Assembly: GCA_016278515.1 (NCBI GenBank)
Contig: JADQBR010000007.1
Coordinates: forward strand, 1-56,186
DNA length: 56,186 bases
Origin: Bacillota bacterium
GTDB taxonomy: Bacteria; Bacillota; JADQBR01
Reading direction: 5' to 3'
The number at the start of each line of letters is the position of its first letter. Position 1 is the first letter of the stretch. The notes below the pieces were generated by a model that ran no database searches, was not told the origin of the DNA, and worked only from the letters and a program-made list of their open reading frames with translations. The translations under genes and the position numbers were made by a program. This document shows, one piece after another, positions 46,266 through 54,466 of the stretch.

Positions 46266-46342
46266 GCTTTTCCCCCTTTCTAGATGCAAATAGGCAACCG
46301 ACAATAAACTTCTGCCGGTTGCCGTTTTCACCTATTAATATA

Positions 46343-47374
46343 TTAACGACCAACCTCTTGTTTAAATTTATCAACGATTTCTTGTGCTTCTGCAGGTGCG
46401 TCTTTCAACCATTCTTGGCGAATTTCTTCCGTTACTGCAGACAATTCATTCAGGAAGTCTTGATTGGGCTGAAGCGTTACAATTCCGTTTTCGTTAACTA
46501 TACCTTCTTTTTCTTGGTCCAACTTAGCAACGTCTTCCCACATTTTAGCTTCCATGTCTTGTCCGGCCTTAACCAGAGCGTCCTGAGTCTCTTTATCCAA
46601 TTTATTGAATTCATCAAGGTTAACAGTTACCATGTCTGTTGCCATGGTAACGCTAGCAGGCACATAATATTCCAATACTTCCCAGAATTTTGCATCTACC
46701 GCTGTAGGAGTAGAAGTTAAAACTGAGTCAATAACACCAGTAGCCAATGAAGAGTATACTTCACTAAATGGAAGCGGGTAAGGTGTACCGCCGGCAGCTT
46801 CTACAACAAGCGCACCATTTTTATCATAAGTACGCATCTTTAAACCTTCCATATCAGCCAATGATTTCACTTCGTCTTTTGTCCAAAATCCTGCGGCAGG
46901 CCAAGGGGCGATGTATAAAATCTTTTGTCCCCATTTCTCTTCTGCAACTTTATCAAAATAAGGACGAGCGATATCATTCAATATCTTACCTTCTTCAAAA
47001 TTTTGAACAAGGAATGGCAGTGTAACTACTCCAAAAATAGGTTCGTCTCCGGCTACGCCGCTGGTAAGCATATCAGATACCGGTACCAACCCGTCGCGAA
47101 CCACCTTCAACAGTTCCGGACCCTCATAACCAAGTGCCCCACCGGTTTGAACAGACAATTCAACCATTCCATCGGTAGCCTCATTAACCTTGTCCGCAAA
47201 TTCCTGCAACCCAACACTATGGTGATTGTTTGGCGGCCAAACGGAGTTGGCTACCCACTGAACCGGTTCTGAAGACTTATTTTCTTCCGCTGGCTGATTG
47301 CTGCTGTTGCACCCTGTTGCTGCTAAAACCAAAGCAAATAGCAATATGGCAATAAAGCTTAATTTTTTAATCAA
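46343..47374 (-). CDS. dctP: TRAP transporter substrate-binding lipoprotein DctP
   Basis: A 343-residue lipoprotein. The signal peptide ends in ATGC, with acylated Cys about residue 22. The DctP fold includes FADKVNEATDGMVELSVQ, LEGLKMRTYDKNG with the conserved Arg that salt-bridges a substrate carboxylate, and TPTAVDAKFWEVLEYYVP. TTG 47374 lies after GGGAGG; the longer frame to 47428 passes through that site. It is the first gene after the sigma-54 promoter. The ligand is probably a carboxylate such as 5-oxoproline, judged from pxpABC downstream. Confidence 0.93.
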   Translation of the reverse strand: MIKKLSFIAILLFALVLAATGCNSSNQPAEENKSSEPVQWVANSVWPPNNHHSVGLQEFADKVNEATDGMVELSVQTGGALGYEGPELLKVVRDGLVPVSDMLTSGVAGDEPIFGVVTLPFLVQNFEEGKILNDIARPYFDKVAEEKWGQKILYIAPWPAAGFWTKDEVKSLADMEGLKMRTYDKNGALVVEAAGGTPYPLPFSEVYSSLATGVIDSVLTSTPTAVDAKFWEVLEYYVPASVTMATDMVTVNLDEFNKLDKETQDALVKAGQDMEAKMWEDVAKLDQEKEGIVNENGIVTLQPNQDFLNELSAVTEEIRQEWLKDAPAEAQEIVDKFKQEVGR

Positions 47375-47483
47375 AATATTTAACCTCCCTAGAATATGCT
47401 TACATTTTTTATTGGGTTGCCATCCCATATTTTGAGCATTTGTCCCCTCCTCGTATAATCATTTGGAACAGTCATTTATAAAA

Positions 47484-47498
47484 GCAACTTTTATGCCA
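47484..47498 (-). promoter_or_regulatory. Sigma-54 promoter of the dctPQM-pxpABC operon
   Basis: The minus-strand TGGCATAAAAGTTGC has the GG and GC elements at exact -24/-12 spacing and differs from the TGGCAC-N5-TTGC consensus at one base. It lies about 110 bp before dctP and next to an NtrC-family activator gene. Confidence 0.8.
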
Positions 47499-47547
47499 AA
47501 GTAGGTCTAACCCTATAATACTATCTGGCTAAGCGCCGGAACGCGAT

Positions 47548-47584
47548 AAAAACACCCTTTCAATTACTTTTTTAGGGTGTTTTT
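47548..47584 (-). terminator. Terminator after the NtrC-family regulator gene
   Basis: AAAAACACCCT pairs with AGGGTGTTTTT around a 15-nt loop, with T-runs on both strands. It separates the regulator transcript from the sigma-54 promoter. Confidence 0.85.
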
Positions 47585-47628
47585 ATTAATTAAATTAATT
47601 TAATTAATTGTTCGTAATCAAACGGTTC

Positions 47629-47655
47629 GTGCGTAATCGCACAGCTATATCGCAC
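47629..47655. promoter_or_regulatory. Putative activator-binding site (UAS)
   Basis: The palindrome GTGCGTAATCGCAC (47629-47642) is followed by a partial copy ATCGCAC (47649-47655), about 140 bp upstream of the sigma-54 promoter. That is a usual distance for NtrC-type enhancer sites. Confidence 0.5.
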
Positions 47656-47659
47656 AAAC

Positions 47660-49066
47660 TCAACTTGTCAATTTATATTTTTCCAGTCTTCTCAACAAGG
47701 CATATCTGCTGATGCCCAAAATTGCAGCTGCTTCACTCTTGTTTCCCTTACTTGATTGCAAGGCTTTCTCTATATAAAGCTTCTCTAAATTACCAACTTC
47801 TGTTTCCAAACAAAAACCCTCTTTACGTAGATCATTTGTCACTTTGTCCCCAACTGCAAAGCTTTGGTTACCCAGTTCATTTAGTTTTTCCATTAGCTCC
47901 ACCGGAAGGTGCTCTATTTTCACTATCTCTTTATCGTTTTCTATGAAAATGGCAATCCTCTCAATTATATTCTTTAACTCTCTGACATTTCCCGGCCACG
48001 TATGTTTCTTCAATAATGTCCCTGCAGGGGCGGAAATACCTGTCACGTGTTTCCCCAAGGTTTTTGCATAGTGGTTGAGAAAAAACTCGGCTAATAATAT
48101 TATATCATCATTGCGTTCTCTTAAAGGCGGTACAAAGACCGGTACGACATTCAAACGGTAGAAAAGGTCCTCTCGAAAGTTTCCCTTTTTCACCTCATCT
48201 TCAAGATTTTTGTTTGTTGCCGCAATAATTCTCACGTCTACCTTTCTATTAATTAAACCGCCAACACGCTTAAATTCTCTTTGCTCTAGGAATTTTAACA
48301 GTTTCACCTGAGTATTTAAGGGCAACTCCCCTATTTCATCCAAAAATACAGTACCGCTATCGGCAATCTCAAATAACCCTTTTTTGGAGCTGGACGCGCC
48401 TGTAAATGCGTTCTTTTCGAAGCCAAAAAGTTCACTTTCTATTAAGTTATGGGGTATTGACCCACAGTTTATATCTACAAATGAGCTTTTCATCCGCCCG
48501 CTTTTATCGTGTATTTGCTTGGCAATTAATCCTTTTCCCACCCCCGTTTCACCTAAAACAAGAATGGTAGCATCGCTGTTTTCCTCTAATACATTTAGTT
48601 CTTGCACTAACTTTTGCATCTTAGGACTTTCACCAATTATTTTATTATCGCCGAAATGTTCCTGCTGCTGTTTCTTAAGCAATTTTACTTCGTTTTTTAA
48701 GTCTTGAGTTTCAAAGGCTTTCTTGATAGAGATATTAAATTCGTCCAGATCAAAAGGCTTTTCAATATAATCATAGGCACCTTTTTTGATGGCAGTAACT
48801 GCTGACTGAGTATCCCCGTATGCTGTTATCATAATTACCACAACTTCAGAATCATAAGACTTAATTGTTTCAAGGAGGGAAATCCCATTAATATCAGGTA
48901 GCCTAACATCTAAAACAACCAAGTGAGGGTTTTGTTTTTCAATTTCATCCAAAACCGTCGACCCATGTGAGTAGGTATATACTGCATGTCCCTGATCCGT
49001 TAAAGCTTCTCTAAGGGATAATCTGATAGTTTCCTCGTCATCAACAACAAAAATCCGTTTTCGCAT
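47660..49066 (-). CDS. NtrC-family sigma-54 response regulator (DctD-like)
   Basis: A 468-residue activator. The receiver domain has the phosphoacceptor Asp in VVLDVRLPD (about residue 52). The AAA+ domain has Walker A GETGVGKG and Walker B VFLDEIGEL. A Fis-type helix-turn-helix ends the protein (GNKSEAAAILGISRYALLRR). The sigma-54 contact loop reads NAFTGA instead of GAFTGA. ATG 49066 follows GAGGAGG at the end of the kinase gene. It would activate the TRAP-pxp operon downstream when phosphorylated by the kinase encoded just upstream. Confidence 0.94.
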   Translation of the reverse strand: MRKRIFVVDDEETIRLSLREALTDQGHAVYTYSHGSTVLDEIEKQNPHLVVLDVRLPDINGISLLETIKSYDSEVVVIMITAYGDTQSAVTAIKKGAYDYIEKPFDLDEFNISIKKAFETQDLKNEVKLLKKQQQEHFGDNKIIGESPKMQKLVQELNVLEENSDATILVLGETGVGKGLIAKQIHDKSGRMKSSFVDINCGSIPHNLIESELFGFEKNAFTGASSSKKGLFEIADSGTVFLDEIGELPLNTQVKLLKFLEQREFKRVGGLINRKVDVRIIAATNKNLEDEVKKGNFREDLFYRLNVVPVFVPPLRERNDDIILLAEFFLNHYAKTLGKHVTGISAPAGTLLKKHTWPGNVRELKNIIERIAIFIENDKEIVKIEHLPVELMEKLNELGNQSFAVGDKVTNDLRKEGFCLETEVGNLEKLYIEKALQSSKGNKSEAAAILGISRYALLRRLEKYKLTS

Positions 49067-49067
49067 T

Positions 49068-50519
49068 TTACATAGCCTCCTCAACGAGAGGGAGTTTGAT
49101 AGTAAACTTCGTCCCTTCTCTTAATTGGCTGGTTACTTTGATATCACCATTATTCTGAACAACGAGTCTTTTAACAACCGATAAACCTAAACCCGTGCCC
49201 TCGGAATCCGTTGTGAAGAACGGATCAAAAATTCTATCAATAATTTCCGGGGAAATGCCCCTGCCCGTATCGGCAATTACCAATGTAAAATATGGTTCTT
49301 CTTCCTGTCTTCCGCCTTCTATTGTCAGCTGCCCACCTTGATCCATAGCTTTTAAGGAATTAATGATTAGATTAACTAATATCTGCTTAAACTGATCTTT
49401 ATCAATTCTAGCATAATAATTTGTTTTGGTTATACGTTCTCTGAGTAACACATTAGAATTCTTAATGTGTTCTCCCATCAGTTCTGCGGCTTCTTTTGTT
49501 AAGGAAGTTATTTCTATTATTTCCAACCTAGGTTCTTTGGGTTTAGCAAAGTTCAATATGTCTGAAACAAGTTTATTTACCCTATCTATTTCAGACACAA
49601 TTTTGTCCAAAAACATTACTGACGATTGATTATCCTTTAACCTGCTCATTAACACTTGGGCACTTGTTTTCATGCCTGCCAGCGGATTGCGAATTTCATG
49701 CGCCAACCCTGCTGCAAGCTGTCCCAGGGACGTTAATTTGTCTATTTGTTCCATCTTTTCCTCAAATTCTTTTCTTTTTGTAATGTCGTTAAAGCTGCAT
49801 AGTGCGCCGTTAATACTTCCTTTTTCGTTTGTCAGTAATGAAGTATTAATTTCAATTACTTTTTCTCCGCCACCGCTAAAGTTAAACTTATGCAAATCAT
49901 TTATTTGTTCACCCGTATTTAAGGCTCTTTGAGACAACTGGAGGATATAGTCGTGAATGTCTTGGTTAAACTGCTCTCCATCCCTCATAATATTTTCCGC
50001 CGCTCTGTTAATGGAGCTGACCTGGCCGGCGTTATCGATGGTTATGATACCAGTAGTTGTGCTTCTCAAAATATCTTCGTTTACTTCTTTTAATTCTTTA
50101 AGTTGTTCGGTGTTTTGTTCAATTTTACTGAGCATATTGTTAAATGCATCGGCCAATATCCCGATCTCGTCTGTCCTTTTTAAGTTTAACTGTTTGTTAA
50201 AGTGCCCAGTGGAGGTGCTGTTACAGGCCTCCACAAGTTTTTTAATGGGCTTTGATAAGTTATGGGCAATACCGATAGTCAATTCTACAGCAATAATTGC
50301 AAATATAATGGCAACAAAAATGGTATACTTTTGAATTTCTAGCAATGATGAACTAACTGAATTTATCACAATGCCCGTCCCTACATACCAGCCTCTAGGA
50401 TAAACTTGCTTAAAAATAAATAAAAATCTATCATCGCCAGAATCCACCCTTACCTGGTAAAAGCCGTTATCCTCCTTAGTTTCTTTAAGCTTATCAAGAA
50501 GAACTAAGTTATCCTTCAT
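49068..50519 (-). pseudogene. Sensor histidine kinase, N-terminus lost to IS66 insertion
   Basis: 483 residues remain. They comprise the tail of an extracellular Cache sensor (QVYPRGWYVGTGIVI), one membrane helix (about 75-95), HAMP (LSKPIKKLVEACNS), PAS (TTTGIITIDNAGQVSSINRAAE), HisKA with His in GLAHEIRNPLAGM, and an HATPase with DTGRGISPEI and GTGLGLSVV. The first membrane helix and most of the sensor are missing. The apparent ATG 50519 has TAA CAA just upstream and no ribosome-binding site. IS66 DNA begins within about 150 bp. The catalytic core is intact, but signal input and probably expression are lost. Its remaining part still ends just before the regulator gene. Confidence 0.8.
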
Positions 50520-50692
50520 TTGTTACTATTCAGAGGTAAGAATAAAGATAAACAAAGGGGAAGCACCAGTAAGGTTATGAAAAAGAAATGAATACAAAAA
50601 AACGGCACGCCAAAATAGAACCCAATCTGTCTACAGGCTTTGAAGGGTTCTGTTTTTTATGATTGCCGCAGAAAATTTTACAGATGTTCCGA

Positions 50693-50905
50693 TCACCCAC
50701 TGTCGTTGTGGTGTTGGAAATCAAATGTGGGAAGGATTCCATTGAAAATATCATTAATCGACACATATACATTGGCACCCTGTTTTTTGAGCGTTGAGAT
50801 AAGGCTGGCAATTTTCGCGTAATTTTTGGCACCTTCCTCGGAGCGAAAACAACCTGCAACCTTCAACTTGCCTTTGAAGAAGCGAGCACTGCGTTCAGAA
50901 CCGTT
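50693..50905 (-). pseudogene. tnpC: IS66 transposase, C-terminal part (separated by RIT insertion)
   Basis: 70 codons encode NGSERSARFFKGKLKVAG, CFRSEEGAKNYAKIASLIST and a C-terminal YVSINDIFNGILP. This is the usual end of IS66 transposases, including the final catalytic Glu in the NNGSER position. It is joined in frame to the N-terminal part at 54464 if the RIT element and one copy of a 7-bp repeat are removed. Confidence 0.88.
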
Positions 50906-50936
50906 ATTGTCATTATCCTGCATCTCGGATAATACG

Positions 50937-51024
50937 AATTATCCGAGTAGTTTTGTTATCCGAGAAGATTTAGCGAAACGTCAATATTGTCTTATATCCA
51001 GCTAAAAACTTCTCGGATAACTAT
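50937..51024. repeat. RIT terminal inverted repeat, left
   Basis: 88 bp identical in inverse orientation to 54379-54466. It holds three copies of the TTATCCGAG/CTCGGATAA motif (50938-50947, 50955-50964, 51012-51021). A fourth copy is just outside at 50924-50933 and forms a 10-bp palindrome with the first. These are probable recombinase-binding sites. Confidence 0.92.
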
Positions 51025-51032
51025 TGGCTTAT

Positions 51033-52079
51033 TTAACCTTTTGTCTTCCGTAAAAATGACAAAAGCTCCGGCTGACCTTTTTTGAGCGGGGTATCCTTTG
51101 AAATATCAATACTGATGTCCCGATCCTTCAAATATCTGTTGGCAATCTCCGGTGTCACCGAGGTATATATCATTGTAGTTGCGATTGAAGCATGCCCAAG
51201 GAACGCTTTAACAACCGCGATCGATTCTCCGCACTCTAACATGTGGACTGCGATCGAGTGTCTGAAGCTATGCGGCGAATACCTGTCCTGACGAAACATG
51301 GACGGATAAGCTTTTTTAGCAATCAAAACGTATTTTTTGACCACCTCCTCGACACAGGATATACTCATCTTTTCATGCGTTTGGGTTGGGAAGACATGGC
51401 GTAGCCTATCACGCTCGCCATAGATGTCAAACCCCCTGCAGTCGACAATATAGTTGTGCAGAATCTTAGCGCAGTTGCCGGGGAGCGTCACGGTCCTAGC
51501 TTTTCGGCCCTTGCCGACAAGCCGCAGCTTGGTAGTCTTGCCGAACATTATGTCGTTTACTGTCAGGTCACAAATCTCTTGAGCCCTCGCGCCGCTGGAA
51601 TAGAGGACGCTCATCAGCGCGATATTCCTTTGGCCGATTCGCCTGGCTGTATTCGGAAGTTTTAACAGGATGCTAACCTCGTCCCTGGTAAAATACTTGA
51701 TCTCGCTTGTCTTTGGCACCCTTTTCGGGGGGATCCCAGCGATATCGGAATAAAACGAAATGGTTTCGCCCGAGAATCTCCTGGCTGCATATTTAGCGAA
51801 AGACATGATGGCCGCTCGGCGCTGGTTACGCGTCTTTATGCCGCAGGTTCTCGTCTCCTCCAGCCACTGCAGGAACCCAAGTATCGAGTCCCCGTCCAAA
51901 TCGCCGAACGATACCTTGTCAGCCGTCAAGCCTTTCTCCGACTCCATGAACTCAAACAGGAGGGCGAAAGCGTATTGGTAGGATGTTATGGTGTTTCTGC
52001 TTGCACCTTTTACGGTCGGCAAGTACGACTCGAAATACTCCGCCAGTAGCCCCAAGAGGCTTACGACTCTCTTTCTCAT
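51033..52079 (-). CDS. ritC: RIT tyrosine recombinase C
   Basis: A 348-residue phage-type integrase. It has a SAM-like N-terminal domain (NTITSYQYAFALLFEFME) and a catalytic domain with Arg in SSGARAQEICDL, His-x-x-Arg in SPHSFRHSIAVHML, His in FLGHASIATTMIY and the nucleophile Tyr in that last motif. ATG 52079 overlaps the ritB stop (ATGA). The long frame to 52304 overlaps ritB and is not used. It is third of the trio. Confidence 0.92.
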   Translation of the reverse strand: MRKRVVSLLGLLAEYFESYLPTVKGASRNTITSYQYAFALLFEFMESEKGLTADKVSFGDLDGDSILGFLQWLEETRTCGIKTRNQRRAAIMSFAKYAARRFSGETISFYSDIAGIPPKRVPKTSEIKYFTRDEVSILLKLPNTARRIGQRNIALMSVLYSSGARAQEICDLTVNDIMFGKTTKLRLVGKGRKARTVTLPGNCAKILHNYIVDCRGFDIYGERDRLRHVFPTQTHEKMSISCVEEVVKKYVLIAKKAYPSMFRQDRYSPHSFRHSIAVHMLECGESIAVVKAFLGHASIATTMIYTSVTPEIANRYLKDRDISIDISKDTPLKKGQPELLSFLRKTKG

Positions 52080-53065
52080 ACGAATGTCACCCCCGGGAAC
52101 AGGTGGTCTATATAGCGCTCGACCCTTTGGTGTGATCTCGTATAATACGTATAGTCGGTTTTGAGGTATTTCTCGGTCTCCGTTATCCCGGCATGCCCTA
52201 GGTAGGTGGACACGAAAGGCACGCTTTCCTCGAACGGCCTCCCCTCGGACTCCGATTTCAAGAAAGATTGGACCGTGAACAAATGCCTGAAGCAGTGCAG
52301 GCATGGCCCGCGCTCATAAGGCGTTTTGCGGGTATAATAGATACCCGCAGCCTGCAAGATCAGGCCAAACCATGAGCGGAAAAATGTCTTGCTATGTGGC
52401 AAACCTGGACTGTTCGAGCTTTCGAAGACATACTCGCGGCAACGTCCTTTTGACTGCGCCATCATTTTATAGGATTTCAGCAGCTCGCAAAGGGATGCGT
52501 CGATAGGTATGGCGCGGCTCTTTGAGTTTTTCGCCTTTAGGGCATGGATGACGCCGTTTTCTAGGTCTATATTGCTCCAAGCCAGGGAGAACGCTTCCCC
52601 GGAACGCATCCCGGTGCAATAGAGGACGCGTATCAATAGAGGGATTTGGTACCCTGCATCGAGCGAGGCGACCGGTATGAGGACCCCGATGTTATCGGCG
52701 ACCTCTATTATTCTGGAAAATTCCTCGTCAGAGAAAATATAGGGAACATAATCCCGCGCCGGGAAGGGCGGATCCGGTATAGCCGCTTGGTACCCAAGCA
52801 AGACCAGGTATTTTGAAAAGCCCTTAATGTGTGCCAGAAGGTTTTTCTTGGACTGCGGCTTGATACTCTTGTCGGCTAGCCATCGTACAAGGGTATCATC
52901 CTGAAGGCATTTTTCGGATACCTCGTGACTCGCCAGATAGTCGTCCAGATCGTAAAGGGTATACCGCACATCACTGAAGTGTTTTTCCGACGCGCATTCG
53001 GAAAGCACGCATAGGTAGCCTTTTATCTCGTTAGCGAACACGCTGCGTAAGGTTTTGACCATCAT
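52076..53065 (-). CDS. ritB: RIT tyrosine recombinase B
   Basis: A 329-residue integrase-family protein with Arg in CTGMRSGEAFSLAW, His-x-x-Arg in CLHCFRHLFTVQSF, and the YLGHAGITETEKYLKTDY motif carrying the last His and the Tyr nucleophile. ATG 53065 overlaps the ritA stop by 4 bp (ATGA). A longer frame to 53077 exists without a better ribosome-binding site. Confidence 0.92.
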   Translation of the reverse strand: MMVKTLRSVFANEIKGYLCVLSECASEKHFSDVRYTLYDLDDYLASHEVSEKCLQDDTLVRWLADKSIKPQSKKNLLAHIKGFSKYLVLLGYQAAIPDPPFPARDYVPYIFSDEEFSRIIEVADNIGVLIPVASLDAGYQIPLLIRVLYCTGMRSGEAFSLAWSNIDLENGVIHALKAKNSKSRAIPIDASLCELLKSYKMMAQSKGRCREYVFESSNSPGLPHSKTFFRSWFGLILQAAGIYYTRKTPYERGPCLHCFRHLFTVQSFLKSESEGRPFEESVPFVSTYLGHAGITETEKYLKTDYTYYTRSHQRVERYIDHLFPGVTFV

Positions 53066-54303
53066 CGCCCACCCCACATATAAGGCGCCAGCATTCCCGC
53101 GAACAGTCCTGTAGGCGTGGGCACCGTAAGGGAGCAGGACCGCAGTGCCTCGACATCGAGCCGCACATAGTTTTTTAGCGCGCCGTCCGAATCGTGGCCG
53201 AGGATTTTCCCCACCACGGTATAGGGCACTTTTTCTAATATAAGTTCACTTGCAAGGGTCATGCGCAGGGAGTGGGGCCCATGCTTTTTCCCCGCGGTAG
53301 GTATTCCAGCCTTTTTGAATTGCCGTCCCACTAAAGTCTTGACAGCGGAAGCCTTGATGCCCGTAAAAGGTGCTATATCCCTTAAAAACAGGAACGGTTC
53401 GCTGCTTTCGGAACGGGCATTGATTAGATAGCATTGGAGCGCACTCTCTATCTCTGGCAACAACTCGAACTTCTGCGGGACGGAAGTCTTTTTTTGCACG
53501 AAGCTTAGCGTCTTGGTTTGGAAGTTCACGTCCGCTAGCTTGAGGTTGGCTATATCGCTTGACCTCATCCCAAATCTGGCAGCCAGCAAAACGATGGCGT
53601 AATTGCGTTGCCCTAAACCAGTCGATCTATCGATGCTTGATAACAGCTTTTCTATCTCAGGCTTTGAGTATGTCGACGGTAACGGTTGCGGTCGTCTTGT
53701 GGTTGGGATCGCTACGGATAGGTCTGTTCCATGAATCCCTGATTTATGCAAAAAATTTAGAAAACTTCGGCAAAATGTCGCCCAGCATGATTTATTGTTA
53801 TTGCTGTCGATAAACGCCCCATAGATATGGGCAGCCGTCACGTCCGACAGGTTTTTGACGCCCTGCAAATTTAGGTAATTGAGTAATTGGGTGCAATAAT
53901 GGACGCTTTGCTTTATCGTGGACTCGCTCCGTTCGAGTTTCCCCAAGTGCCCTATGTACCCATGGAGTTTTTCGGCGAACTGTTTAGGGCATTGCGCTTT
54001 CTTTGTCTCCATATGCAATATTTCGAATTTCCCTAAAGAATAGTCGTTCAACCTACATACGACAGTCCTCATCAAACGTTGGTTCCCTTTGCGATATTTG
54101 GCTTTGGTTTCGGCTAAAACCCTATCGCCAATCTCGCCGGAGTAGCCGGTTAAGCCGTGGTCGACGATAAACCTCTCGATCTTGTTCAATGCCCAAGAGT
54201 AATCGATCAATGTCCTCTTGCTGTAGCCTAACGACTTCAAGTTTTGACTAAAGCCTTCGCGAAGCTTGAGCCAGCAGGCCACATTGTCACTCTTTTGTTC
54301 CAT
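53062..54303 (-). CDS. ritA: RIT tyrosine recombinase A
   Basis: A 413-residue integrase-family protein, the longest and first of the trio. Its catalytic motifs are RFGMRSSDIANLKL, HGPHSLRMTLASELI (His-x-x-Arg) and ILGHDSDGALKNYVRLD (His and Tyr). ATG 54303 is 9 nt after GAGGAG; ATG 54312 directly abuts it. About 70 bp separates it from the right inverted repeat, where its promoter should be. Confidence 0.92.
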   Translation of the reverse strand: MEQKSDNVACWLKLREGFSQNLKSLGYSKRTLIDYSWALNKIERFIVDHGLTGYSGEIGDRVLAETKAKYRKGNQRLMRTVVCRLNDYSLGKFEILHMETKKAQCPKQFAEKLHGYIGHLGKLERSESTIKQSVHYCTQLLNYLNLQGVKNLSDVTAAHIYGAFIDSNNNKSCWATFCRSFLNFLHKSGIHGTDLSVAIPTTRRPQPLPSTYSKPEIEKLLSSIDRSTGLGQRNYAIVLLAARFGMRSSDIANLKLADVNFQTKTLSFVQKKTSVPQKFELLPEIESALQCYLINARSESSEPFLFLRDIAPFTGIKASAVKTLVGRQFKKAGIPTAGKKHGPHSLRMTLASELILEKVPYTVVGKILGHDSDGALKNYVRLDVEALRSCSLTVPTPTGLFAGMLAPYMWGGR

Positions 54304-54378
54304 ACATAGCATCTCCTCGTATAATTGCTAGCCAAGAAGGCCGCATATATAAGGATAACTATTCTATTCATAGATACA

Positions 54379-54466
54379 ATAGTTATCCGAGAAGTTTTTA
54401 GCTGGATATAAGACAATATTGACGTTTCGCTAAATCTTCTCGGATAACAAAACTACTCGGATAATT
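54379..54466. repeat. RIT terminal inverted repeat, right
   Basis: Perfect inverse of 50937-51024. Motif copies lie at 54382-54391, 54439-54448 and 54456-54465. The last bases overlap the 7-bp direct repeat ATTGTCA (54464-54470). Confidence 0.92.

Larger units (their letters stand above)
50913..54463 (-). mobile_element. RIT element (recombinases in trio)
   Basis: Three overlapping tyrosine recombinase genes lie between 88-bp perfect inverted repeats (50937-51024 and 54379-54466). The direct repeat ATTGTCA flanks the element (50906-50912 and 54464-54470). Removal of the element plus one repeat restores the IS66 reading frame as VPFDNNGSER, which locates the insertion exactly. The left end carries about 24 bp beyond the inverted repeat that the right end lacks. 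No cargo gene is present. Confidence 0.92.

Noticed and set aside
51033-52304. Longer 423-codon version of the third RIT recombinase.
   Set aside because: The extension overlaps ritB by more than 220 bp in another frame; ATG 52079 with ATGA overlap is the better start.
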